Assembly: GCF_018141105.1 (NCBI RefSeq)
Contig: NZ_CP054839.1
Span: 2,418,001-2,482,000 of the forward strand
Length of the DNA: 64,000 nucleotides
Origin: Saccharopolyspora erythraea
GTDB taxonomy: Bacteria; Actinomycetota; Actinomycetes; Mycobacteriales; Pseudonocardiaceae
Direction: 5' to 3'
Positions 1 to 8,585 of the stretch are shown here, piece after piece. The position numbers were made by a program, and so were the translations under genes. The notes beneath the pieces were generated by a model. That model made no database searches, had not been told where the DNA came from, and was given only the letters and a program-made list of their open reading frames with translations. Numbering within the stretch: the first letter of the stretch is position 1; every line of letters begins with the position of its first letter.

Positions 1-1
1 C

Positions 2-1861
2 CGCAAGGTCGCAAAGGCCGCGTGGGAGTGCGCCGACCCGGGCATCCAGTACGACGACACGATCAACGACTGGCACACCTCGCCGGAGACCGGCCGGATC
101 TCGGCGTCCAACCCGTGCTCGGAGTACATGCACCTGGACAACTCCAGCTGCAACCTCGCGTCGCTGAACCTGATGAAGTTCCTGCGCGAGGACCTGACCT
201 TCGACGCGGAGCTGTTCGAGAAGACCGTCGAGTTCGTCATCACCGCGATGGACATCTCGATCTCCTTCGCCGACTTCCCGACCGAGGCGATCGGCGACAC
301 CACCCGCAAGTTCCGCCAGCTCGGCATCGGCTACGCCAACCTCGGCGCGCTGCTGATGGCCACCGGCCACGCCTACGACTCCGACGGCGGCCGGGCGCTG
401 GCGGCGTCGATCACCTCGCTGATGACCGGTACCGCCTACAAGCGTTCGGCGGAGCTGGCCGGCGCGGTCGGCCCGTACGAGGGCTACGCCCGCAACGCCG
501 ACGGCCACCAGCGGGTCATGCGCAAGCACGCGGCGGCCAACGACCTGGTGCGCACCTACCACAAGAACGACGTCGCGGTGCACAAGCTGGCGACGAAGGT
601 GTGGCAGGAGGGCCTGGAGATCGGTGCCCGCAACGGCTGGCGCAACGCGCAGGCGTCGGTGCTGGCTCCCACCGGCACCATCGGCCTGATGATGGACTGC
701 GACACCACCGGCATCGAGCCCGACCTGGCGCTGGTGAAGTTCAAGAAGCTGGTCGGCGGCGGCTCGATGCAGATCGTCAACCAGACGGTGCCGCGGGCGC
801 TGAAGGCGCTGGGCTACCAGCAGGAGCAGATCGAGGCGGTCGTCGAGTACATCGCCGAGCACGGCCACGTCATCGACGCGCCGGGACTGCGCCCGGAGCA
901 CTACGAGGTCTTCGACTGCGCGATGGGCGAGCGTTCGATCGCTCCCATGGGCCACGTGCGGATGATGGCCGCGGTGCAGCCGTTCCTGTCGGGTGCGATC
1001 TCCAAGACGGTGAACATGCCGGAGTCGGCCAGCGTCGCCGACGTCGAGGAGATCTACTTCGAGGGCTGGAAGCTTGGCCTGAAGGCGCTGGCGATCTACC
1101 GCGACAACTGCAAGGTCGGCCAGCCGCTGTCGGCGGGCAAGGGCGACAAGGGCGAGTCGGAGAAGGCGGTCGAGAAGCAGATCGAGTACCGCCCGGTCCG
1201 CAAGCGCCTGCCGAAGAAGCGCCCGAGCCAGACGGTGTCGTTCACCGTCGGCGGTGCCGAGGGCTACCTGCACGCGGGCTCCTACCCGGACGACGGTCTC
1301 GGCGAGATCTTCGTCAAGCTGGGCAAGCAGGGTTCGACCCTGGCCGGTGTGATGGACGCCTTCTCGATGTCGATCTCGGTGGGTCTGCAGTACGGCATCC
1401 CGCTGGAGTTCTACGTCTCGAAGTTCCAGAACCTGCGCTTCGAGCCTGCGGGCATGACCGACGACCCGGACGTGCGGATGGCCAGCAGCGTGCTGGACTA
1501 CCTGTTCCGGCGGCTGGCCCTGGACTACCTGTCGTACGAGAAGCGGGCGCAGCTGGGCATCTTCACCATCGAGGAGCGCACCGCGCAGGTCAACGGCTAC
1601 GACGAGTCCGGTTCCTCGGACGACGACGGCGTCGACCTGGACACGCTGCGGTCCACGGTGGACTCCTCGGTCCGCGAGGCCCGGGAGTCCGAGCAGGACG
1701 GTGACGACGACAAGCGCGTCGGCAGCTCGACCGAGCTGCTGGAGCTGCGGCTCGGCAAGGCCGCGGACGCTCCGCTGTGCATGACCTGCGGCACGAAGAT
1801 GCGTCCGTCGGGCTCCTGCTACCTGTGCGAGGGCTGCGGCTCGACCTCCGGTTGCAGCTGA
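2..1861 (+). CDS. nrdJ: Vitamin B12-dependent ribonucleotide reductase, C-terminal part (5' end off window)
   Basis: Adenosylcobalamin-dependent class II enzyme that reduces ribonucleotides to deoxyribonucleotides in the cytoplasm. The frame is open from the first bases, so the N-terminus lies outside; 619 residues are visible. The finger-loop NPCSEYM carries the likely thiyl-radical cysteine, and SSCNLASLNL, 11 residues later, carries a probable redox cysteine, as in the class II family. The C-terminus ends in a cysteine-rich tail (MTCGTKM then CYLCEGCGSTSGC) that probably carries the regenerating thiols or a zinc ribbon. A stem-loop follows the stop. The family assignment is secure; the N-terminal effector region cannot be seen. 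Confidence 0.95.
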   Translation, partial: RKVAKAAWECADPGIQYDDTINDWHTSPETGRISASNPCSEYMHLDNSSCNLASLNLMKFLREDLTFDAELFEKTVEFVITAMDISISFADFPTEAIGDTTRKFRQLGIGYANLGALLMATGHAYDSDGGRALAASITSLMTGTAYKRSAELAGAVGPYEGYARNADGHQRVMRKHAAANDLVRTYHKNDVAVHKLATKVWQEGLEIGARNGWRNAQASVLAPTGTIGLMMDCDTTGIEPDLALVKFKKLVGGGSMQIVNQTVPRALKALGYQQEQIEAVVEYIAEHGHVIDAPGLRPEHYEVFDCAMGERSIAPMGHVRMMAAVQPFLSGAISKTVNMPESASVADVEEIYFEGWKLGLKALAIYRDNCKVGQPLSAGKGDKGESEKAVEKQIEYRPVRKRLPKKRPSQTVSFTVGGAEGYLHAGSYPDDGLGEIFVKLGKQGSTLAGVMDAFSMSISVGLQYGIPLEFYVSKFQNLRFEPAGMTDDPDVRMASSVLDYLFRRLALDYLSYEKRAQLGIFTIEERTAQVNGYDESGSSDDDGVDLDTLRSTVDSSVREARESEQDGDDDKRVGSSTELLELRLGKAADAPLCMTCGTKMRPSGSCYLCEGCGSTSGCS

Positions 1862-1882
1862 TCGCGAGATCCCGTGCGGTGG

Positions 1883-1915
1883 GAGGGGAGTCGGCCGATC
1901 CGGCCGGCTCCCCTC
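1883..1915 (+). terminator. Stem-loop after nrdJ
   Basis: 14-bp stem (one G-U pair) with a 5-nt loop, arms GAGGGGAGTCGGCC and GGCCGGCTCCCCTC, starting 21 nt after the nrdJ stop. There is no T-run, which is common in high-GC actinobacteria. Confidence 0.65.
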
Positions 1916-1946
1916 TCGTGTTGGCTTGGAAGGACTGCACTGGGCG

Positions 1947-3140
1947 ATGGCGGCAGTGTCGATCCGCGATGTTGTGTTCCCGCTGCACACCCTGGACCCC
2001 GACGCGTGTGATGACTCGGATCTGCAGGTGTTGCGGGATGTGGTCGGGGACGCGCGCGTGGTCTGCCTCGGCGAGAGCTTGCACTTCGCCTCGGAGTTCT
2101 ACCGGCTGCGCGACCGCGTGCTGCGTTTCCTGGTGCGCGAGCTCGGATTCTCCGCGTTCGTCCTGGAGTCCGGCCTGCCGGAGGGATTGCTGGTCGACGA
2201 CTGGGTCCGTGGCGGGCCCGGCGATCTCGCTCAGGTCGCGCGCCGCGGTATCACCTACGCCTTCGGCCGGTGTGAAGAGATGCACGTCCAACTGCGGTGG
2301 ATGCGGAGCTGGAACGCCGCCGGCAAGCGCAAGCTGGGCTTCTACGGCATGGATGTGCCGGGTTGGTGCGCCGATCCGGGTCCTGGAGTCGCGGCATGCC
2401 TCGCGAGGCTCGACCCCATGCCCGGGGACCGGGAGCTGCTGGCCGCCGCTGATCTGGGGGAACCCACTGGCGCGCCCTCCCCGGACGCGGGAGGTACGAC
2501 CGGTGCGCCGGCGGGGCTTGCGCGCAAGATGGCCGAGCTCACCGCGCGGGCGAGTGCGGTCGGCGACGATCTCGCGTTGCAGTGCGCCCGCGGCGCGGAG
2601 CGGGTGGTCGAGTTCCTCTCGCACGGCCTCTACCCGGGCCCGGGTCGCAACCTGCGCAACGACGTCATGGCCGACAACCTCCGGTGGATCCTCGATCGGG
2701 AGGACCGCATCGTTGTCGGTGCCCACAACGTCCACCTGCAACGCGCCCCGTCCTTCGACGGCACCGCTCCCGTAGGAAGCCTCCTGGCGCCCGTGCTGGG
2801 CGATGATCTGGTCGTCATCGGCACAACCCGCGGTGCCGGGCCCGTACCCGATCTCGACCTCTGTGCCGACCCGGCCAGACGCTTCTTCGCCCCGGGCAGC
2901 GAATCCCCGCCGCCACCTCACTCGCTGGACGCGGTCCTGGACGCGGCGGAGCTCCCGCACCACCTCGTGGACCTGCGCCGCACCCCTCCGGAAACCATCG
3001 GCGCAGCCACGGCCATGTCCGCCCAGAACGCATTGGTGGACCTCGACCCTCGGCAGGCGTTCGACGCCATCATCCACGTCCGCCGGATCACCCCGGCCCA
3101 TGGCGCCGCCGACAGTCCGTCCAACCCCATCGAGCGCTGA
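1947..3140 (+). CDS. Erythromycin esterase family protein
   Basis: A 397-residue member of the EreA/EreB-like family (hydrolases, some of which open macrolide lactones). Family landmarks are the GESLHFASEFYRLRDRV segment near residue 45, the ESG motif after the next strand, and the late NDVMADNLRW and VVGAHNVHLQR motifs. I chose ATG 1947 because GGAAGGA lies 12 nt upstream; an in-frame TTG at 1926 would add seven residues. It stands alone between the nrdJ terminator and a decayed region. Most members of this family are of unknown substrate, so a resistance role is not implied. Confidence 0.85.
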   Translation: MAAVSIRDVVFPLHTLDPDACDDSDLQVLRDVVGDARVVCLGESLHFASEFYRLRDRVLRFLVRELGFSAFVLESGLPEGLLVDDWVRGGPGDLAQVARRGITYAFGRCEEMHVQLRWMRSWNAAGKRKLGFYGMDVPGWCADPGPGVAACLARLDPMPGDRELLAAADLGEPTGAPSPDAGGTTGAPAGLARKMAELTARASAVGDDLALQCARGAERVVEFLSHGLYPGPGRNLRNDVMADNLRWILDREDRIVVGAHNVHLQRAPSFDGTAPVGSLLAPVLGDDLVVIGTTRGAGPVPDLDLCADPARRFFAPGSESPPPPHSLDAVLDAAELPHHLVDLRRTPPETIGAATAMSAQNALVDLDPRQAFDAIIHVRRITPAHGAADSPSNPIER

Positions 3141-3176
3141 GCCGCGGGACTGCCCGGCCAAGAGGGCAGCGGGCAC

Positions 3177-3413
3177 TCAGCTCCGCTGATCCCCGCCAAC
3201 GGCGTGCAGGGCGCCGAACAGCGCGCCGAGGCACAGCTCGCGCAGTTCCGATCGCGAGAAGCTCTCGTGCACCAGCCATTCCACGCAGATGGACCGGACG
3301 AACACCAGCCAGGCGTGCAGGGTGGCCGACACGACCTCCCGGGGCAGGTCCGCGAACTCCGACGACTCGAGCATGCTGCGCCGCAGCTCCGCCAACTCGT
3401 CGAAGATGATTGC
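3177..3413 (-). pseudogene. TetR/AcrR-family regulator remnant, C-terminal domain only
   Basis: About 78 codons read like the end of a TetR regulator (FDELAELRRSM, LPREVVSATLHAWLVFV, CVEWL, LRELCLGALFGALHA). The N-terminal helix-turn-helix domain is missing: directly upstream the frame meets a TAG (complement of 3414-3416), and the sequence beyond belongs to another gene fragment on the plus strand. No start codon with a ribosome binding site is evident; only a TTG at 3395 is available. It could not bind DNA as it stands. It is most simply a truncated gene left by a deletion at about 3410. Confidence 0.65.
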
Positions 3414-3611
3414 CTAGCGGCAAATCTCGTGCTGCGCGTGCGGCCGACGTCGGTCGTTCTGGCCACGTTCGTCGAGCACCACCGCCGTGCCAGCCGCTTC
3501 CTCCGGCCGCTCCTCGTGCCCGTGCATCACCTGATCCTGCGCTACCTGCTCGCCCGGGCGGCGAAAGCCCGGGGAGGACACTGTGGACGAATGCCGATCG
3601 CGGTGGGGTGA
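3414..3611 (+). pseudogene. C-terminal remnant of an unidentified protein (DUF2867-like ending)
   Basis: The plus-strand frame gives a protein-like tail of about 66 codons containing TSVVLATFVEHHRRASRF and VPVHHLILRYLLARAA, resembling the last helices of DUF2867/cyclase-like proteins. Everything before 3414 in this frame is only the complement of the TetR remnant, so the protein's own N-terminus is gone. Its 5' end abuts the 5' end of the TetR remnant, as expected if one deletion removed a divergent promoter region and both N-termini. The family assignment is tentative. Confidence 0.4.
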
Positions 3612-3699
3612 CCTGAAGTCGCACCGGCGTGGCGCCACTGATCGCTATTCTCGGATGCGCCGCCCACCCGTGAGAGCGGCAGGCCGAACAGGAGTCCTG

Positions 3700-4398
3700 A
3701 TGTCCCTGAGCACCGAAGACGTCGTCGCCGAGGTCCGCGCGGGCCACGCCCGCATCGCCGCGCTCGTGGAAGGACTCGGCGACGCGCAGGCCCGCGGCGG
3801 CTCGGCGTTGCCGGGTTGGTCGCGCGGGCACGTCCTCACGCATCTCGCCGACCTGGCGCGTGCGTTCACCCGGGTCACGGAACACGCGCTGCGGGGACGG
3901 CTCGTCGAGGTCTACGAGGGAGGCCGGCCTGCGCGGGACGCGTCGATCGAGGCGGGTTCCGGACGGTCGGCGGCCGAGCTGCGTGCCGAGGTCGTCGAGT
4001 CGGCCGAGGAGCTGGACAACGCCTGGAAGCAGGTGGACTCCGAAGGCTGGCAGCGTCCGGTGACCTACCGCGACGGCGTGCTGCTCGACGTCCTGCACTG
4101 CCGGTGGCGCGAGGTCGAGATCCACGCCGCCGACCTGGCACTCGGACGCGTGCCCGCCGACTGGTCCCCGGACTTCTGCGCGCACGCCCTGGACTTCCTG
4201 GCTCCCCGGACGCCGGAAGGCATGGCTTTGACCCTCCGCCCCGACGACTCCGACCTGCGGCGGCAGTGGGGTAGCGGCGAACCGGTCGAAGTGCGCGGCG
4301 CGCTCACCGACCTGACCGCGTGGATGGCTGGCCGCACGCCGACGGGACCGCTGGTCAGCAGCAGCGGTGCGGCCCCGCAGCTCGGCCCCTGGCCGTGA
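3700..4398 (+). CDS. Maleylpyruvate isomerase family, mycothiol-dependent enzyme
   Basis: A 232-residue DinB-fold protein of the mycothiol-dependent maleylpyruvate isomerase family, probably transferring or using mycothiol in detoxification or isomerisation. The metal-binding pattern is visible: histidines in GWSRGHVLTHLADL, then the E and H of REVEIHAADL. The ATG at 3700 has AGGAG 5-9 nt upstream and leaves the normal family N-terminus; the open frame extends further up but without a site. The stop overlaps the sigma-factor GTG start (GTGA), so the two are translationally coupled. The exact substrate cannot be read from the sequence. Confidence 0.85.
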   Translation: MSLSTEDVVAEVRAGHARIAALVEGLGDAQARGGSALPGWSRGHVLTHLADLARAFTRVTEHALRGRLVEVYEGGRPARDASIEAGSGRSAAELRAEVVESAEELDNAWKQVDSEGWQRPVTYRDGVLLDVLHCRWREVEIHAADLALGRVPADWSPDFCAHALDFLAPRTPEGMALTLRPDDSDLRRQWGSGEPVEVRGALTDLTAWMAGRTPTGPLVSSSGAAPQLGPWP

Positions 4399-5342
4399 GC
4401 CGCACCGGTGGCTCCCCGGAGACCGAAGAGTTCGAAGCGCTGCGTCCGCGCATGTTCGGACTGGCCTACCGGTTGCTGGGTTCCGCGCACGACGCTGAGG
4501 ACGTCGTTCAGGACGCCTTCCTCCGGTGGCAGGCCGCGGACCGCGCGGCGGTGCGGAGCCCGTGGGCCTGGCTGGCCAAGGTCGTCACCAACCTCGCGCT
4601 GAACCGGCTGACCTCCGCCCCGGTGCGCCGCGAACGCTATGTCGGACAGTGGCTGCCAGAACCGGTGCTGACGACAACCGGAGTGCTGGGGCCGCTGGAA
4701 ACGGCGGAGCAGCGGGAATCGGTGTCGCTGGCGCTGCTGGTGCTCCTCGAACGGCTCAAGCCCACCGAACGCGCCGTCTACGTCCTGCGGGAGGCGTTCG
4801 GGTACGGCCACCGCGAGGTCGCCGACGTCCTCGGCATCACCGAGGCGAACTCGCGGCAGATCCACCGCCGCGCCCGCGCATCGCTCGAAGGCGCGACGGT
4901 TGCCTCGGCCTCGGAGATCTCCGACGCGGACCGGGCCCGCTGGCACGATCTCGTGGTGCGGTTCATGGCGGCCGCTCGCGCGGGCGACCTCGGCGGTCTC
5001 GAACAGCTGCTCACCGCGGACGTCACGTCGTGGGCGGATGGCGGCGGCCGGGTCGGCACGGCCCGGCGCCCGGTGCTGGGACGCGACCGGGTCGCCCGCT
5101 ATCTCGTCGGCGGGTTCACCCGGTTCGCCGCCGGCGTGGACGTCGTGTTCGACGAGGTGAACGGGGTTCCAGCGGTGCTGGCGCTGGTCGGCGGGGCTGT
5201 GTTCGGGGTGCTCGTGCCCGAGTTCTCCGGCGGGCGGATCAGCGCCCTGCGCATCATCGCGAACCCGGACAAGCTGGTGTTCATCGCTCGCCAGTCCGCT
5301 ACCGTGTCACATCCCGCGGGCTCACCCGGTTCTCACAGGTGA
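4395..5342 (+). CDS. ECF41-type RNA polymerase sigma factor with SnoaL-like C-terminal domain
   Basis: A 315-residue sigma factor. Sigma region 2 is near residues 10-75 (FGLAYRLLGSAHDAEDVVQDAF), region 4 near 120-175 (LREAFGYGHREVADVLGI), and a SnoaL-like domain fills the rest. All three ECF41 signatures are present: WLPEP in the linker, DGGGR in the C-terminal domain and NPDKL near the end. In ECF41 factors this extension replaces a separate anti-sigma factor. The GTG start at 4395 lies inside GTGA at the upstream stop. ECF41 genes usually sit beside an oxidoreductase, epimerase or carboxymuconolactone decarboxylase; here an NAD(P)-binding protein follows. Confidence 0.92.
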   Translation: MSRTGGSPETEEFEALRPRMFGLAYRLLGSAHDAEDVVQDAFLRWQAADRAAVRSPWAWLAKVVTNLALNRLTSAPVRRERYVGQWLPEPVLTTTGVLGPLETAEQRESVSLALLVLLERLKPTERAVYVLREAFGYGHREVADVLGITEANSRQIHRRARASLEGATVASASEISDADRARWHDLVVRFMAAARAGDLGGLEQLLTADVTSWADGGGRVGTARRPVLGRDRVARYLVGGFTRFAAGVDVVFDEVNGVPAVLALVGGAVFGVLVPEFSGGRISALRIIANPDKLVFIARQSATVSHPAGSPGSHR

Positions 5343-5395
5343 CCGATGTTCACCTGACCGGGTCGCGGGACCCGGCCATCCGGGAGGAACGACCT

Positions 5396-6154
5396 GTGCA
5401 AGAACCGATCCTGGTCACCGGAGGCACCGGCACGCTCGGCCGCGTGGTGATGCGCGAGCTGCTCGACGCGGGCCATGACGTCCGCGTGCTGAGCCGTCGC
5501 AGCAGTCCCGAGCAAAGCCCATTCGAATGGGTGACCGGTGACCTGCGGCGCGGAACCGGCGTGGATGCCGCGGTATCGGGAGCAGCCGCGATCGTCCACT
5601 GCGCCACGACGCTCCGACGTGCCGATGTCGCGAGCGCACGGAAACTGATCGACGCCGCGCGCCGCCACGGAAATCCCCACATCGTGTACATCTCGATCGT
5701 CGGCGTCGACCGGGTGCCGTTGCCGTACTACCGGGCGAAGCTGGAAGTCGAGCGGATGCTCGCCGGATCCGGCCTGCCGTGGACGATCCTGCGTACGACG
5801 CAGTTCCACGACCTCATCGCCAGGATCGCGTCGTTGCAGGCGCGTTCACCGGTGAACCTGACACTCGGCGGAGCCGCCTTCCAGCCGATCGACGTCGGTG
5901 AGGTGGCCGCGCGTCTGGCGGAGCTGGCGGTGGACGAACCGGCCGGGCGCGTGCCGGACATGGGCGGACCGGAGATCCGCTCGCATCGCGACCTGACGCG
6001 GGAGTATCTGAGTGCGACAGGACGCCGTCGGTTGGTGCTGCCGGTGCGGGTGCCGGGTGCGATCTCGGCGGCATTCCGGCGCGGTGGTCATCTCGCGCCC
6101 GAGAGGGCCATCGGTCGCGTCACCTTCGGCGACTACCTGGCCGCCGGGGCGTGA
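5396..6154 (+). CDS. NAD(P)-binding, NmrA-like SDR-family protein
   Basis: A 252-residue atypical short-chain dehydrogenase/NmrA-type protein. It begins with the dinucleotide-binding loop VTGGTGTLGR and continues with SRRS, the usual phosphate-binding position for NADP, and YISIVGVDRVPLPYYRAKLEVE, which holds the YxxxK-like region. The GTG start at 5396 has GGGAGGA 7 nt upstream. It follows the ECF41 gene by 53 nt and is the expected target of that sigma factor, although no separate promoter is obvious in the gap. It could be an oxidoreductase or a redox sensor; the sequence does not decide. Confidence 0.85.
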   Translation: MQEPILVTGGTGTLGRVVMRELLDAGHDVRVLSRRSSPEQSPFEWVTGDLRRGTGVDAAVSGAAAIVHCATTLRRADVASARKLIDAARRHGNPHIVYISIVGVDRVPLPYYRAKLEVERMLAGSGLPWTILRTTQFHDLIARIASLQARSPVNLTLGGAAFQPIDVGEVAARLAELAVDEPAGRVPDMGGPEIRSHRDLTREYLSATGRRRLVLPVRVPGAISAAFRRGGHLAPERAIGRVTFGDYLAAGA

Positions 6155-6164
6155 GGCCCGCCCG

Positions 6165-6464
6165 CTACCGCTTCCGGGCCAGCACACCCGCCGCCACGGC
6201 GGTCGCGGCGGTCACCGTGAACACCGACGGCCATGCCCCGACCTTCTTGGCCAGCGGGTGCGATCCGGCCAGCGCCGCCGCGTAGGAGCCGCCGAGCAGC
6301 AGCGCGCGGCCGAGCCCCGCGTTGCGGTGGCAGATCCGCATCGCGCCCAGTCCGGCGCCCGCCGCCACCACACCGCCCCAGTACCGGTGCCTGGTGGCCT
6401 GGGCGACCGCGAATCCGCCGACGAGTCCTGCCGATGTCAGCGCGCCGGCCGCAACGGTGCTCAT
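6165..6464 (-). CDS. Small hypothetical membrane protein
   Basis: A 99-residue protein, rich in Ala and Gly, with three or four short hydrophobic segments (TSAGLVGGFAVA, GGVVAAGAGLGAM, ALLLGGSYAAALAG, VFTVTAATAVAAGVLA) and a basic end (ARKR). The ATG at 6464 is preceded by AAGGAG at 7 nt. It is convergent with the NmrA-like gene, only 10 nt away. I do not recognise a family; small DUF4235-like or DUF4267-like membrane proteins are possible relatives. Confidence 0.75.
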   Translation of the reverse strand: MSTVAAGALTSAGLVGGFAVAQATRHRYWGGVVAAGAGLGAMRICHRNAGLGRALLLGGSYAAALAGSHPLAKKVGAWPSVFTVTAATAVAAGVLARKR

Positions 6465-6684
6465 GGGTGCTCCTTCGCATGTCCAGATGGGTGCGCCCGA
6501 CTCTACTTCTTCCGCGTCCCCGCTCGAGCCCGCTCCTACCGTGGACGTCCGCGTGGCGATCTCCCACCTCGGCCTCCGCCGTTCTGGCGTAAACCCGCCG
6601 TGCCCGGTGAATTGACTTTGCCCGCCGCGCTGGCAAAGGTCTTGATGTCGATGTCCTCGTCAGACATGCCTTTCGGGAGAGCCT

Positions 6685-8469
6685 GTGAAGCGGCGAGCTC
6701 GGATCAGCCTGCTCGCGGCGGTGTGCACACTGCCGCTTTCCGCCCTGCCGGCCGCGGCGGCCCCGGCCCCGCCGCAGAAGCCCGTCTTCAAGGACGGTGA
6801 GGCGCAGCCGGTCTTCGACCCCGCGCAGGTCGTGCGCGAGGACCTGTGGGTGACCGCGCCCGTGGACAGCGACCGCGACGGCAAGCCCGACCAGGTGCAC
6901 CTGCAGGTCGTGCGCCCGAAGGAGACCGAGCGCGGACTGCGGGTGCCGGTCGTCTACGAGGCGAGTCCCTACTTCGCCGGTGGCAACGACGTGCCGAACC
7001 ACAACGTCGACACCGAGTTGCACGTGCCCCAGGACTCCACGCGGCCCGGTGGGAAGCGCGCCGAGCGGATGGGGGTTACCGCGGCCGCGGCCGGTAAGTG
7101 GGCCTACGAGGACTACCTGCTCGCCCGCGGCTACGCAGTCGTCTACGGCGAGTCGCTGGGCACCGGCCAGTCGACCGGGTGCCCGACCACTGGAGCGGTC
7201 AACGAGACGATCGGCGCGCGCTCGGTCGTCGACTGGCTCAACGCCCGTGCCGCCGGGCACTTCGCCGACGGCAGGAACGCCCGCGCGAAGTGGTCGACCG
7301 GCCAGGTCGCCATGATGGGCGTGTCCTACAACGGGACGCTGCCCAACGCCGTGGCGACCACCGGCGTGCAGGGTCTCGAGGCCATCGTGCCGATCGGCGC
7401 GATCTCCAACTGGTACGACTACTACCGCGCCGACGGTGCCGTCGTGGCTCCCGGCGGTTTCCAGGGCGAGGACGCAGACGTCCTGGCGAAGTACGTGCAC
7501 ACCAGGGCCGACCGCGAGCCGTGCAAGCCGGTGATCGACCGGCTCACCGCCGAGCAGGACCGCGTCACCGGCGACTACAGCCCGTTCTGGGAAGAGCGCA
7601 ACTACCTCGATGACGTCGGTGAAGTCCGCGCCGCGGTGCTGTCGGCGCACGGCCTGAACGACTGGAACGTCAAGCCCAAGCAGGCCGCGCAGTGGTACGA
7701 GGCGCTGCGCGCCAACAACGTTCCGCACAAGATCTGGTGGCACCAGTCCGGGCACACCGACCCGATCTCCCTTCGCCGGGAGGAGTGGCTGCGCACCGTG
7801 AACCGCTGGTTCACCAAGTACCTGTACGACCAGGACAACGGCGTCGAGCGCGAGCCGCGGGCCACCGTCCAGCGCGAGGACGGCAGTTGGGTCGAGGAGG
7901 CCGAATGGCCGGCCCCGGGCACCGCCGACGTGGTCATGCGCCCGACGCCGGGCGGAGGTGAACGCGGTGGCCTGACATTCGCGCGGGAGGGAAGCCGAGC
8001 GGTCGAGAGCCTGCGCGACGACGCCACGCAACTCGCGGAGGACCTGGCGGCGGCACCGAGTTCGCCGAACCGGCTGGCCTACTTCAGCGAGCCGACGCCC
8101 CGGCCGGTGCGGGTGAGCGGCACCGTGCGCGCCGACCTGGCGCTGACCTTCGACCGCCCGGCGGCCAACGTCACCGCGCTGCTGGTCGACATGGCGCCTG
8201 ACGGCAGCACCTCCGTGGTCACCCGGGGCTGGACCGATCCGCAGAACAGGGAGGCCATCGACCGGACCTCGCCGATCGAGCCGGGTGAGCAGTACCGGAT
8301 CGAGGTGGCGATGCAGCCCGACGACTACGTCGTGGCGGCCGGTCACCGGCTGGGGGTCGTGCTGCTGTCGAGCGACCACGACTTCACGCTGCGGCCGAAG
8401 CCCGGGGCGGGCATCTCGCTCGACCTGGAGCGCAGCCGGGTGATCCTGCCGGTGGTGCGCGAGTCCTGA
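6685..8469 (+). CDS. Secreted X-Pro dipeptidyl-peptidase (CocE/NonD, S15 family)
   Basis: A 594-residue exported serine peptidase that should release Xaa-Pro dipeptides from extracellular peptides. It has a signal peptide (MKRRARISLLAAVCTLPL, cleavage near APAAAA), an alpha/beta-hydrolase domain with the nucleophile in GVSYNGT (about residue 214), the acid in GLNDWN (about 326) and the histidine in SGHTDP (about 357). A C-terminal jelly-roll domain follows (VRVSGTVRADLALTFDRP). The GTG start has GGGAGAG upstream and gives the normal signal peptide. It resembles the X-prolyl peptidases of Streptomyces. It stands alone after a 220-nt spacer. Confidence 0.88.
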   Translation: MKRRARISLLAAVCTLPLSALPAAAAPAPPQKPVFKDGEAQPVFDPAQVVREDLWVTAPVDSDRDGKPDQVHLQVVRPKETERGLRVPVVYEASPYFAGGNDVPNHNVDTELHVPQDSTRPGGKRAERMGVTAAAAGKWAYEDYLLARGYAVVYGESLGTGQSTGCPTTGAVNETIGARSVVDWLNARAAGHFADGRNARAKWSTGQVAMMGVSYNGTLPNAVATTGVQGLEAIVPIGAISNWYDYYRADGAVVAPGGFQGEDADVLAKYVHTRADREPCKPVIDRLTAEQDRVTGDYSPFWEERNYLDDVGEVRAAVLSAHGLNDWNVKPKQAAQWYEALRANNVPHKIWWHQSGHTDPISLRREEWLRTVNRWFTKYLYDQDNGVEREPRATVQREDGSWVEEAEWPAPGTADVVMRPTPGGGERGGLTFAREGSRAVESLRDDATQLAEDLAAAPSSPNRLAYFSEPTPRPVRVSGTVRADLALTFDRPAANVTALLVDMAPDGSTSVVTRGWTDPQNREAIDRTSPIEPGEQYRIEVAMQPDDYVVAAGHRLGVVLLSSDHDFTLRPKPGAGISLDLERSRVILPVVRES

Positions 8470-8585
8470 GGTGGTGGGGGAACGGTCGCCGGGAGTTGGG
8501 CGGGCGTTCCCCCTGGTTTCGGGCTGCGGCCGGGCCGCAGTGATCTCCTGCCGGGAGCGTACGTCGAGTCGAGCTGGAGGTGCCC

